From: Diphasiastrum complanatum | Lineage: Eukaryota > Streptophyta > Lycopodiopsida > Lycopodiales > Lycopodiaceae | Assembly (NCBI GenBank): GCA_029204225.1 | Contig: CM055105.1 | Coordinates: 49,547,720-49,611,719, forward strand | Length of the DNA stretch: 64,000 nt | Direction: 5' to 3' | Shown here: positions 21,130 through 30,462 of the stretch, piece by piece | How the letters are laid out: each line of letters opens with the position of its first letter | Position numbering within the stretch: position 1 is the first letter of the stretch | The notes under the pieces: model-generated | The model's database searches: none | Told to the model about the DNA's origin: nothing | What the model saw: only the letters and a program-made list of their open reading frames with translations | Position numbers and translations under genes: made by a program

Positions 21130-21364
21130 ACAAATGTTATGAAGAAAATCCTTAAGGCGCCATTTTTTGAATTGAGTACATTGAAAACATCAACATTTGT
21201 TGATTGGATCTTTTAAGATTGACCATTATAGTCATCTAGGGCCAATGTATATGGCACTCAACTGCTAATCCATCTCTCCACTGCTTTTAAAATGTCCACT
21301 TTAGTTCATATTCTATGATCTAGATATACCTTCTTCTCGTTGTGTCTATATATATGTTCTCATC

Positions 21365-21423
21365 GTTGATATTTGATTTAATGTATTAAATGAACATTGA
21401 ATGCTCATTAAATCAAAATCAAC
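21365..21423. repeat. Imperfect hairpin in segment D
   Basis: GTTGATATTTGATTTAATG pairs with CATTAAATCAAAATCAAC across about 22 bases. Also at 31648-31706 and, with a shorter loop, at 55386-55432. Confidence 0.6.
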
Positions 21424-21470
21424 AATAATTAGGTTACACATATTCTGTTCAAAAAATATTTAGAAACACA

Positions 21471-21683
21471 ATGAAAATATCATATCGACAAGAGGGAACA
21501 TATCACCGCAAAAGGACTAGACAGAAATTGTTTGTTAGTGATCATCCATCCAAACTAGGTGCACCACTTCCAAATTCTAATGTTACTCCAAGCCTTTTTG
21601 TGAGACTACTAATATTTTTGGAAAACACATGTTCTTCATATTCCAAGCATGCTCAGCATACCTCCAAGCACATAGCAAAGTAA
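21471..21683 (+). CDS. Conserved 70-codon ORF in segment D, copy 1
   Basis: Starts MKISYRQEGTY and ends KHAQHTSKHIAK. It is open in all three D copies with only substitutions between them. It lies about 340 bp after the family A stop. Basic, with a hydrophobic FVRLLIFLE stretch. No recognised family. It could be a remnant 3' exon or chance; the lack of frame breaks in three copies is the only support. Confidence 0.3.
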   Translation: MKISYRQEGTYHRKRTRQKLFVSDHPSKLGAPLPNSNVTPSLFVRLLIFLENTCSSYSKHAQHTSKHIAK

Positions 21684-22289
21684 ACCGTACATCTTCTTTC
21701 CTTGCCTTACTTGTTGGTCTTCATCTCGTATGGTAAGTACTCGACCCTTGATTGTTCCTTTGAATAAGAGCTTTTTGCTATAGTTTCAAGAGAGAAGCTT
21801 CATGGGAAAGGGTCAACTTGGGAGTAGCTTAATATATTGATGTCATTTCAAATCATGATAGCTTCATGGTTGTCACTCAAAATAATAGTAAATTGTTTGG
21901 TAACTTCGGGGTAGCTTGATATGTAGCTAGGCAACTAAACAACAAATCACCTCTAGATGGCTTCACAAGCTTGTCTAACTCATTCTTATAATTACTACCA
22001 TTGTGTCTAACTTGCCAAATGCTAGGTGTAAAAGTATTTGACAAATGCATAACTCTTTACTCTCCAAGTCTTAAGACTTACCAAGTGTTGTTTGTAGCTC
22101 ATACTAGATGCTTTGAGAAGTTATATTAAGAATTGGGGGGGGGGGGTTGGGTTATCGCAAAGAATCCCATCTTGCCAAATACTAGGTGTAAAAGTGTTTG
22201 ACATATTCCTAACTCTTTACTCTCCAAGTGTTGTTTTTAGCTCATAGTACATGCTTTGAGAATAATGTTAATGGTTATATTAATTTGGG

Positions 22290-22400
22290 AGGATTGCAAA
22301 GAATCGAACTTGAGTGTACAAGCCCAACTCAAGTGCAGACACCAACTCACCACACATGGGAAGATCATTAAATTTGAATTTGAAGAAAAATCAAAATTAA
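22290..22400 (-). mobile_element. SINE-like tRNA-derived unit (D copy 1)
   Basis: On the minus strand TGGTGAGTTGGT (box A-like, 22341-22352) is followed about 32 nt later by GTTCGATTC (box B, 22301-22309). This is the internal pol III promoter layout of a tRNA. The same unit occurs inverted in segment E (33984, 57704). Confidence 0.45.
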
Positions 22401-22454
22401 AAAAAATGAAAAACTATTTCTCCTTAGAGGCATTGTGGTCATCATCTTGGCATA

Positions 22455-23500
22455 GTGGCAATTCATAGTATGGATTGTCAGCCGATTACCAAAAGGAGTG
22501 CAAATGGAATGTCCTCCATGTTGAAAGATGCTATCCGAGTAGCTAAAGCCTACGATAGCACCGTGATTGTCTCACAGAAAAGTATGCACAGCCAATCAGC
22601 CCAAAAGCCTAAGAATGAAAAGCCAAAAAATAATAAGATAAAAAATCTATTTTTCGATGAACTAGAAGCTACTGCTTGCCAACAAACTTGGGCATCATGC
22701 CAAACAGAGATCCGAGAGGGAAAATAAATCATCAAGTTTCATGGCAATGGATTTACCGACAGGCAAATTGAATGTCGATTTGTTAAATGATTGTGAATTG
22801 AAGGTTGATTTGTTAAATGGTTGTGAATATACTTGTAACTTCAGTACACTTTCTTTCATGACTAATCAATGGTTACAAGTTAAAGGCAATATTCTAGGGA
22901 AAGACATAAGTGTAATGTTTGATTTTGGAGGTACTCACAACTTTTGAATGTGCGGCTTGTATAGAAGCTTCGGGTGCCCACCATGGCCAGTGATCAACAT
23001 TATGTGGTCCTCTAGCCTCAGGGTCAGACACAGAAGTTTGGGATGTGAAAGTCCCTAATTTGGAGGTTCGGATGCAAGTTCATGTTGAGTGGCTCGACTT
23101 CCATGTTATGAATCTTGATAGAACTTATGTAATCCTAGGATATGAATGGTTTTTTGATAAATCAGATTCGTTGAAAATAGATTTTAAAAACCATACTATT
23201 GTATTCAAAGATAAGTTTGACCAGATAGTCTCTATTTATGGGGAGACTAATGTACTCCCATCACCGATGGTTTCCTCGGCGGAAGTTATGGAAAAACTAC
23301 ATAATTCTAAGTATTAGCATTTTCATCTTGTTTTGAAATCTCGTATGCATTGTGATGTGAATGTGTTAACATGCTTTAACACCAAAAATTAGCATCAAGA
23401 ACAGCTTTTAATGCAAGATTTAAAACAAGAGTTCAATGATGTTTTTCCTAAATAGCTAAGATTTTTTGAGGTACATACTTCTAATTATATTGCAGTCCGT
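22455..23500 (+). pseudogene. Ty3/gypsy gag-protease fragment 1
   Basis: The zinc-knuckle remnant reads NKLGHHAKQRS near 22680. The protease-like region CNFSTLSFMTNQWLQVKGN continues to MFDFGGTHNF (about 22915-22945), where gypsy proteases have DSG or DTG. A frameshift follows, then YVILGYEWF (about 23125). Near 23425 EFNDVFP matches the segment just before gypsy reverse transcriptase. It ends at 23500 before the catalytic region. Same element type as 43126-44140. Several stops; dead. Confidence 0.7.
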
Positions 23501-24664
23501 TGTTAGAACATAATCAAATTTTTCTGAAATGAAATCTTTGAAATGTTTTAGAAAAGAGCAAGAACATAAAGATAGATTTTCGATTTCAAAATTGCAGAAA
23601 ACATCAAACAGAAAGTACCATTAACTTTTGATGTTAGGTAAGTATGACCAAGCAAACACAATATTATGGAAGGACTTGTGTATATAAGGCCAAAGATTGT
23701 AATAAAATATGAGAGTAAAAGTGTCTCACATGAATGGTCTCAAACATTCTATTGTAGTAGCGTAAATGTAAAAATATCTTTGCCTTGTCCTTGCGCGTGC
23801 TGAGTTGTAGTCGATCCACCGTATTCCTAGTGAGAGTTCTTCTATGCAGATCCTTGTCATCCTACGAGCTAGTTAATACCTGTAAAAGTTCAGTCTTTTA
23901 TCCAATAAGTCTTCTTTTGCACCACTGCCTTGTCCTTCCTTTCCTTTATATCATGCATACTTCTTTCTTTTTCCCATATTTTGTCCAGAAACCACCGAAC
24001 TAGGGTTGTTTAGGTTGAAAGAACCAGGCCTTTCATTTGAGTTTTGGAAGAATTTATCTTGGACAGTGAAAAAACGTGGTCTTTTGAGGAGGCGTTCAAT
24101 CTCTCTGATGTTTTCAGCATCTCCTAAGTTGGCAAAGAGTTAAGCAGAAGGGTTTGCAGCAAATCACTCATGTGCTGGCGTAAAAAGAGAAAAGTATGTG
24201 TGACTTGACAACATCTCTGGCGAGCTTGTGTAGCCAAAGAAAAAAGCCATTCATCTAATTTTGTAAGGATGCACCAGGGAAGAATTTAATAAGATTGTTC
24301 ATCATGAAACACGATGATCCCAAAAAAAAGAAATGACATGTAGACCCATTTTTTTTTTATATAAAAAAAATACCCATATTTAAAATGCTTCAAATAAAGA
24401 TATTGTAATGCTAAAAAAAATGTTGTATTTTGCAAGAAAATTAATCAAGCTACTAAAATTTTGTTAATAGATTTTTATTCATAATTGCACATTCGCTTAT
24501 ATGAAATAATAATACTATTCAAAATAAAATCATTGGACACAACCATTAGAATAACTAAAAAAAACTTTTTGCATATTAAAACAAAAGTTTTTAATTTTTT
24601 TAAAAAAAAATTAAAAGTGTTTTAAATTACAATTCTTGTATCAAGAATTTTTTTTTTAAAATTA
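23501..24664. other. AT-rich stretch with LTR-like start
   Basis: The gypsy fragment ends at TGTTAGAACATAATC (23501), an LTR-like TG start. GTATATAAGGCC (about 23675) looks like a TATA box, followed by a CT-rich stretch. I could not find the matching CA end or a target duplication, so this may be a partial LTR. From 24340 to 24660 the DNA is very A/T-rich with poly-A and poly-T runs. No gene seen. Confidence 0.4.
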
Positions 24665-24765
24665 TGACCTAACCTGAATTAAAAGGAATCATATCCACAT
24701 AAATATGCCTCTTCAAATCATTCCTACAAGATCAGTTGAACCATCATGCAATAATCATCGTTTCC
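24665..24765 (-). repeat. Inverted copy of the gag fragment leader
   Basis: Reverse complement of about 15990-16085 (and 39785-39880), including GAGGCATATTTATGTG and GGTTAGG. It is joined at 24765 to family B at a short microhomology (GATGAT). Confidence 0.75.
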
Positions 24766-26310
24766 ATATCCTATCAAAGCAACATTGCTCCAAAGTTTTC
24801 CATAAATTTCTAGTCTCCATACACTTCCGAGCAATACTCTACATACACTACTCAGAGAGCCTAGCCCCCATGCTCTTCAATCACTGTGGACCGAGCCGAG
24901 CGTCCATACTCTGCATTCACTATGGACTGAGCTGTGCGTCCATACTCTGCATACAAAGTTGACTGAGCCGAGTCCATCCAAAGACGACCGATCCGAAGCC
25001 CTCCACAGTCGACCGAGCCAAGACTCCACTTGTCTGTTACCAGAGCCGAACCTTCAACAGAGTCACTAGCCGAGTCCAGAACCTGTCTACGACAACATCT
25101 TCCAGTTCTGATGACCCAACTCAAGACAGAATTGACATCACCATGGAAAGACTCGATATGTCTGAGATGAACACTTGGTACCAGGAGGCACACTAGTTCT
25201 TGATCCACATAGCATTCCAACTTCCTCTTTTGATCAGTGGCTATCAGAGCCCGTTTCGATTGCATATTGCTTATAACCACACCGACAGATTTTCCAGTAC
25301 ATGTTACCTCCTAACCAAAATTTTGTTTATATTATCCCTATTTCTGGAGCTGACCTCAATACATTTGGCTACCCTAGGGGACCAAACACAGTCAATAGGA
25401 CCCTCAAAAAGATTGAATCCACAGCATACTTCAAATACATATACCCCTCAGTGGACAAATGGGAAAAAAAAGATGGTTACCGTATCGAGGTCATAAATGA
25501 TAAGTCCTTAGCTGCTCCGTGCACCTATCTAACGAAATATACATAGGGCTATAGGTCCAAGATCATGCGTATTCCCATGAAACTATTCCACATGATGGCT
25601 GATTCTAAACTACACGATCAGAACCTTTATGACTGGGCCCAGTTTGCTTCCAACTGCCTCCATGACTATATCAAGAACAAGCAAACCTCCGGTTATTGGG
25701 CTATCTTCGATAGATGTCACTTTGCAGCAGTTGAGCCACCGACCTCAATTTTGAGACCACTTGATGCTAGCTGATAAAACCTTGGGAGACTCCCTCAGAA
25801 CCAGCCAAGAATACCAACTCTACTTCCAGGCCTATTGCAACAGATTCCATGCAAGCGGCTTCTCAAAAGAGAAAGCGTTCTTTCTCTCCACAAGGGCCAA
25901 CTGCAAAGCACCTAACGGTCGACCTAGTGAAGCTTACATCGAGAAAGACACCCATGTACTCTATGTCACAGACAAAGGATCGATACAAGCGAACCGTCAT
26001 GCTTCATCAGATGAAACAAACTCAAATGATATGTAGTTTACATTCGAGGAGTTCCATGGCCCAAAAGGGCTGTCTAAGAAATGCCATGTAAAAGAGAGAA
26101 AATCGTCGAATTTTAAAACTCCGACCGAGTTTTTGGTCGACCCGCACAACTCCGATGACTTGACCTCACTAGTACCGTATGTAGTTAACTGGAAGTTGGG
26201 TAGCCGCAACGCGTGGGGTCCATACTTCAAGATTCTATTTTATGCTGAAGAGTCTTTTGCTCAACATGAAGACACCACCACACTGGTCTAACCACCACCA
26301 ACACAACAAT
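24766..26310 (+). pseudogene. Family B gag-like gene, copy 3
   Basis: Starts within the leader of B and continues through the HTLHSLWTE-type repeat (about 24890-24960), the SSSSDDPTQDRIDITMERLD start, the PNQNFVYIIPISGADLNTFG core (25301 on) and IPMKLFHMMADSKL (25565 on). It then extends into YQLYFQAYCNRFHASGFSKE (about 25800-25960). The region 26036-26250 inserts a frame (VDPHNSDDLTSL, VVNWKLGSRNAWGPYFKILF) that recurs at about 26385-26465 and, inverted, at 37020-37100. Same frame switch near 25290. Pseudogene. Confidence 0.6.
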
Positions 26311-26937
26311 CCAAGCAAAGGACCAAGATACGAGTGAAGCATCATGCTTCATCAGATGAAACAGACTCAGATGATATGGAGCTTGACCTCACTAGTAGCA
26401 TATGTAGTTAACTGGAAGTTGGATAGCCGCAACGCGTGGGGTCCATACTTCAAGATTCTATTTTCTACCATTAACTAACATAACTTCTCATGTAAATGCA
26501 AATCGTATTGCACATCAAAGTTTTCTTTCCATCTACTAAAGAGTTCACATCAAAGAAAAACAGTCTTATCGATCTGCAAATCATGGCAAGAAACTTTGAA
26601 TATTTTGGATCACAATGAGCGCCAACATGAATCTAAATTTTTGAAATTCAGAAAATACGGAGTGTGTTGGATCAAATGGAGCGACAAGGCTATCTCAAAC
26701 TTTTGCAATTCAAAAATTTGCAATTTCAACACATATCTATTGAAAAAATATTTTGCTTATTTTGCTCATAACTGCAAAGCTTTGATTTTGCATATAAAGC
26801 AAGAAACATGGAGTGTGATGGATCAAAAACAGCGCCAAGGTCATTTCAAACAAGTGGATTTTCTACTAGATTAATCTATCGATTATGAAGCTGTCTAAAT
26901 ATCATCTCCATATGATCTTCCCACAGAATATGCTCCA
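26311..26937. other. Region before gene K, inverted copy of 36490-37100
   Basis: The stretch around 26440-26937 is the reverse complement of 36490-37045. It contains phrases repeated in degenerate form (GGAGTGTGTTGGATCAAATG and GGAGTGTGATGGATCAAAAA). No ORF that I can support. Confidence 0.55.
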
Positions 26938-28180
26938 TTGTCGAGAAAAAATCTAATAGGATCCACCTTACCAGCTCACCAAAGGACGAAAGACAGGAAA
27001 CATTGTGATCTATGGGTTGATGGAAGTTTGTATCCAATCGATCCAAGCTCAATGCAACATCCAAATTTTAGATCGGTCACACAACTCATATTGTTTTTGT
27101 GTGAAGGACACAATAGTCTATTGGGTTATTGTGAAAGATTGAAAAGTTATGGCATTAGTTATTCAATGAAAAAAATACTGAACAATAAGCGAAAAAGAGT
27201 TATTTTAAAAAGTATTGACGAGCTCTCAACAAGTGGGGGTCAACGGAAAAAAAGAATATATGCTTTCAAGTAGAATTATGTTTTAAACTATTCATGTGTT
27301 TTGTTTCATCTAGCACATCAATGGTTGTGAATTGTTTTTTTCTAAATCTTATTTTTATTTTGCGGAGCAGCTTTAGTCACCAATGAAAATCTGAAAGACA
27401 AGGACATGATTGGAAAGTCTTTGAGTGTAGTACTTACAGCCAAGTCAACGACGAGTCTACTTGCAAATCAACGATATTCTCGAATCAAGCCCAAGATTGC
27501 AGAGGCCCTTATGGGCAAAGTCGGCAAGATCATTGACCGAAAATTGATACAAGGAGCATGTATTATTCTGGTATTAGCATGGATGCATATGACACAATGT
27601 TTAAGATTATCAAAGAAGCATTTGGACAAGTACATATAAAACAAGTTCCTATTCCTCGGCCCTTTCAAATCAAATTAGAGAGGCGTGTCTTAAACATGGG
27701 TATGAAAAACATCATTGGTATTCCTTACCATATCAATGAAATTTATAACTCAAAACATGGCACTTTGTCATATGATTCTACCAACAATATGTTTGTAGAT
27801 CTAAATCATTTATAGAGATTTATTGTAAAGTTTTATGGAATCACAAACGAAATTGTTGAAAAATGATATTAGTTCTCCAAGTTAGATGAATCAGAAGTAA
27901 TAAAGGGACAAAAGCTGGAAAGGGTTAGTTTTACACTTATGAATGGAACATTAAGCAATACGATAAACTCGGAGAGTCTTAATTTCAGTGTGCAGTCCGA
28001 AAATAATATTTGGTGGTTGGCAGCTTTCCAGGTTTAAATCTATTCTATTGAGTACTAGCAACTTAATCATTTCAATAATTAATGGTTTTGTGTTTTAAGC
28101 TAATATTGTTTTGTTATTATAGGTCTGAGTTCAATTCTCTTCAAATAGTTCATGATTTTGTGTTTCAAACAGGTTTTAAA
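26938..28180 (+). pseudogene. Gene K, unrecognised intron-containing gene, fragment 1
   Basis: Exon-like segments: 26938-27269 (KHCDLWVDGSLYPIDPSSMQ), 27371-27815 (IKPKIAEALMGKVGKIIDRK, then in another frame MDAYDTMFKIIKEAFGQ and NIIGIPYHINEIYNSKHG) and about 27897-28031 (SVQSENNIWWLAAFQ). GT-AG bounded gaps of about 101 bp (27270-27370) and 91 bp (28032-28122) look like introns; the second is the same length in the inverted copy at 30273-30363. A frameshift near 27557 and a stop near 27865 break it. Listed start codons are not real. The final exon is missing here but present at 30032-30272. I do not recognise the family. Confidence 0.45.
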
Positions 28181-28242
28181 AAAGATATCTAGGTCCACTC
28201 AAGCCTACGTGGCACAGGGCCCAGTTAGCTTGACATACAAGG

Positions 28243-28677
28243 TTATGGTAGGCCCACATGGCTTGCCACATGGCAACCCTCAAGCCTGCATAATTTGCCA
28301 TCTGGCATACCGCTGTCATAGGTCTTTCGAAACCTCATGACAAGAAGCATGTCCTTGGGCATCAGTGTCGCCCTCTTGCCATGAATGGAACACAGCATCG
28401 AATCCTCAAACAATTTTGTCTGGAAGTCCTCGTATGCAATATGGAGGGCCTCCAATGCAGCGATATTCCACCTCACAGCATAGGGTAGATGGGTGGTCAT
28501 ATCTTGTGTAACCTCCCTCACAGCCCGGTACAAGGCTGCTATCTGCAAGGCTCTGATGTCCCTCAACCATGGATGGTGAGGTCTTCCACGTCTTTGCGGA
28601 CATATGGATTCAGATGTCTGGGGACGGGACAATTGAACAAAATGGGTAAGCCTAGCGGTTTGCTTCGTCCACGCCAT
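28243..28677 (-). CDS. Divergent histone H3, CENH3-like, copy 1 (small in-frame deletion)
   Basis: The start is H3-like (MAWTKQTAR, against MARTKQTAR in copy 2). The histone fold follows: LRDIRALQ, AVREV, a long loop 1 leading to RWNIAALEALHIAYEDF, then KLFEDSMLCSIHGKR and TLMPKD. The RW before helix 2, the extra loop-1 residues, SMLC and TLM are features of plant centromeric H3 (CENH3); canonical H3 has TNLC and TIM. A 24-bp in-frame loss near 28541 removes the TELLI segment of the first fold helix. The family's terminator is mutated, so the frame reads on into the F repeat. Single-exon, whereas plant CENH3 genes have introns, so it may descend from a retrocopy. Nuclear chromatin role inferred; function of this copy doubtful. 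Confidence 0.7.
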   Translation of the reverse strand: MAWTKQTARLTHFVQLSRPQTSESICPQRRGRPHHPWLRDIRALQIAALYRAVREVTQDMTTHLPYAVRWNIAALEALHIAYEDFQTKLFEDSMLCSIHGKRATLMPKDMLLVMRFRKTYDSGMPDGKLCRLEGCHVASHVGLP

Positions 28678-28680
28678 TGA

Positions 28681-29002
28681 GGCCGGATATCTAGACCACG
28701 TGAGGACAGAGATACAGCAGAAGAGAGCTAAATTATCTCGCGTAATGGCGACACTGAGAACTCTAAAGGTGATATCACTACTACGCGAGAGAGTGGCAGA
28801 GACAGGCGGGGAGAGGCAGGGGTTTGCATGATGGCGATACTGGGAAAGTCAGGCTGATATCGCTACGACGTGAGAGGGTGTACGGAATAGGCCTGGGGAC
28901 GAGGTCGCTCGCATGATGGCGATATCATGAATGCAGGTCGTATGGAAGCAATCAAACATGACAGCAAATTACGCGAAAACCTATACAATCCCCGGGAATG
29001 GA
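28681..29002 (-). promoter_or_regulatory. Leader of CENH3-like copy 1 with about 85-bp repeats
   Basis: Three degenerate units about 85 bp apart each begin near ATGGCGA(T/C)A (28745, 28832, 28916) and contain GATATC followed by CTAC-ACG-GAGAG. The layout is shared with 35420-35743. Between the TATA box and the ATG, so probably 5' UTR. Confidence 0.5.
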
Positions 29003-29010
29003 CTTATATA
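29003..29010 (-). promoter_or_regulatory. TATA box for CENH3-like copy 1
   Basis: Minus strand TATATAAG, about 330 bp before the ATG and directly downstream of the CACGTG array. Conserved at 35744-35751. Confidence 0.55.
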
Positions 29011-29032
29011 GGAGAAAAAAGTTGGCACGTGT

Positions 29033-29396
29033 GAATCCCAGTGACACATGGCCCAGTCAGTAGCTGACATGTGGAACCACACGTTTGTATACGCATGTGT
29101 GAAACTGCACGTCTGGATCAACACGTGTGGGATCCCATGTGGGGACACGTGGCCGAATGGACAGCGGCATGTGTTCTTGCACGTATCGGCTCGCACGTGT
29201 GGTTACGTGGCCCAATTAGTAACTGACGTGTGGGACCACACTTCTGTATCCGCACGTGTGAAACTTGCACATGTGGCCATGTGGTCGAATGGTTTGGTGA
29301 CATGTGTTCTGGCACATGTTAGCTCGCTCATGTGGGCACGTGGCCGAATGGCAGATTGACGTGTATTGTACCACGTGTGGTCTCACACGTGTGGAC
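29033..29396. promoter_or_regulatory. CACGTG (G-box) array upstream of CENH3-like copy 1
   Basis: I count eight CACGTG cores in about 360 bp, mostly within CACGTGTG or ACACGTGG contexts, plus many near matches (ACATGTG). The array is built of loosely repeated phrases such as GACACGTGGCCGAATGG. CACGTG is the plant G-box bound by bHLH and bZIP factors. Whether it acts here is unknown. Confidence 0.6.
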
Positions 29397-29486
29397 GGTT
29401 GTATTACGCGCCATACATCTGATCCGCTGTCGGATCGATGAGTGTACGGCTTGGGTTATATTGGTTTTAGCTATATAAATGTTGTT

Positions 29487-29830
29487 TGATCAGTTAAAAC
29501 ATTTCTGTAAGTTTTGGATTTTCACTCTTGGTGTGTGAACCAAATACCATTCCACCTTAAAATCACCTATTCTAGGAACATTGAGTGGTGTGTCGCTCAT
29601 ATGATTCTGAATTATCTCTGGATATTCTATTTTACTAAAAATCCAAAATAGAATTTCATGATCATCTTTAAAACCTATTTGAAACTTGTTTCATGTCTTT
29701 CGTCCTTTGGTGAGCTGGTAAGGTGGATCCTTTCAGATTTTTTCTCGACAGTGGAGCATATTCTGTGGGAAGATCAATATGGAGATGATATTTAGACATC
29801 TTAATAATCGATAGATTAATCTAGTAGAAA
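29487..29830 (-). pseudogene. Gene K remnant with internal deletion, copy 2
   Basis: The minus strand joins an early K segment (29830 down to about 29690) directly to the terminal exon (DHEILFWIF, MSDTPLNVPRIG, HTPRV), meeting at GAAAC. The same deletion is present at 36150-37045. The TATA-like CTATATAAAT on the plus strand (about 29471) then lies in the K 3' flank. Confidence 0.5.
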
Positions 29831-30031
29831 ACCAACTTGTTATATATCTTGTAAGCTATTAAAACTCGTCTTAATTATAAAAAAAAATTAATTGGAAAAG
29901 TTTCAAATGACCTTGCCACTCTTTTTGCTCCATCACTCTTTTTACGCGCCATAGATCTGATCCGCTGTCGGATCGATGAGTGTACGGCTTGGGTTTTATT
30001 GGTTGTAGCTATATAAATGTTGTCTGATCAG
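29831..30031. other. AT-rich junction and K 3' flank, second copy
   Basis: An AT-rich spacer (29831-29940) is followed by a repeat of the K 3' flank (29941 on, GCCATAGATCTGATCCGCTG), which also starts at 29408 and 36120. No gene. Confidence 0.6.
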
Positions 30032-30462
30032 TCAAAACATTTCGCTAAGTTTTGGATTATCACTCCCTGTAGCTCTTGGTGTGTGAACCAAATACCATTT
30101 CGTCTTAAAATGACCTATTCTAGGAACATTGAGTGGTGTGTCGCTCATATGATTCTTAATTATCTTTGGATATTCTGTACTACTAAAAATCCAAAATAGA
30201 ATTTCATGATCTTCTTTAAAACCAGTTTGAAACACAAAATCATGAACTATTTTAAGAGAATTGAACTCAGACCTATAATAACAAAACAATATTAGCTTAA
30301 AACACAAAACCATTAATTCTTGAAATGAATTAGTTGCTAGTACTCAATAGAATACATTTAAACCTAGAAAGCTGCCAACCACCAAATATTATTTTCGGAC
30401 TGCACACTGAAATTAAGACTCTTTGAGTTTATCGTATTGCTTAATGTTCCATTCATAAGTCA
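30032..30462 (-). pseudogene. Gene K 3' exons, copy 3
   Basis: The minus strand starts with the same exon end as 27940-28031, has a GT-AG gap (30273-30363, 91 bp) and then the terminal exon reading SEFNSLKIVHDFVFQTGF to GSDNPKLSEMF and stop. Segment 30211-30462 is the reverse complement of 27940-28183, so the CENH3-like cassette lies between inverted K fragments. The exon frame does not join in phase across the gap as I read it. The upstream exons are absent, replaced by family A copy 3. Confidence 0.5.

Larger units (their letters stand above)
21130..22445. other. Segment D, copy 1 (downstream of family A)
   Basis: Matches 31413-32729 and 55099-56450. It contains a conserved short ORF (21471-21683), a hairpin (21365-21423), a G run (22135-22146) and a SINE-like unit (about 22290-22400). 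Two phrases, CCAAATGCTAGGTGTAAAAG and TTACTCTCCAAG, each occur twice (about 22015-22090 and 22175-22235), so part of it is an internal tandem duplication. Confidence 0.7.

Noticed and set aside
22301-22352. Functional tRNA gene
   Set aside because: Boxes A and B are present, but I see no acceptor stem pairing or complete cloverleaf; better read as SINE-like.
28243-28677. Ordinary canonical histone H3 gene
   Set aside because: The fold differs at many sites that are nearly invariant in H3 and has the longer loop 1 with RW typical of CENH3.
29048-29359. 103-codon frame across the CACGTG array
   Set aside because: The repeat phrase ACGTGTG gives recurrent Val/Trp/His codons; the frame is not kept in the 35764 copy.
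29033-29396. CRISPR-like or phage-like repeat array
   Set aside because: Irregular spacing, no constant repeat length, and a eukaryotic context throughout.
29465-29490. Plus-strand promoter at CTATATAAATG
   Set aside because: It lies in the 3' flank of the gene K terminal exon on the opposite strand, with no supported plus-strand gene downstream.
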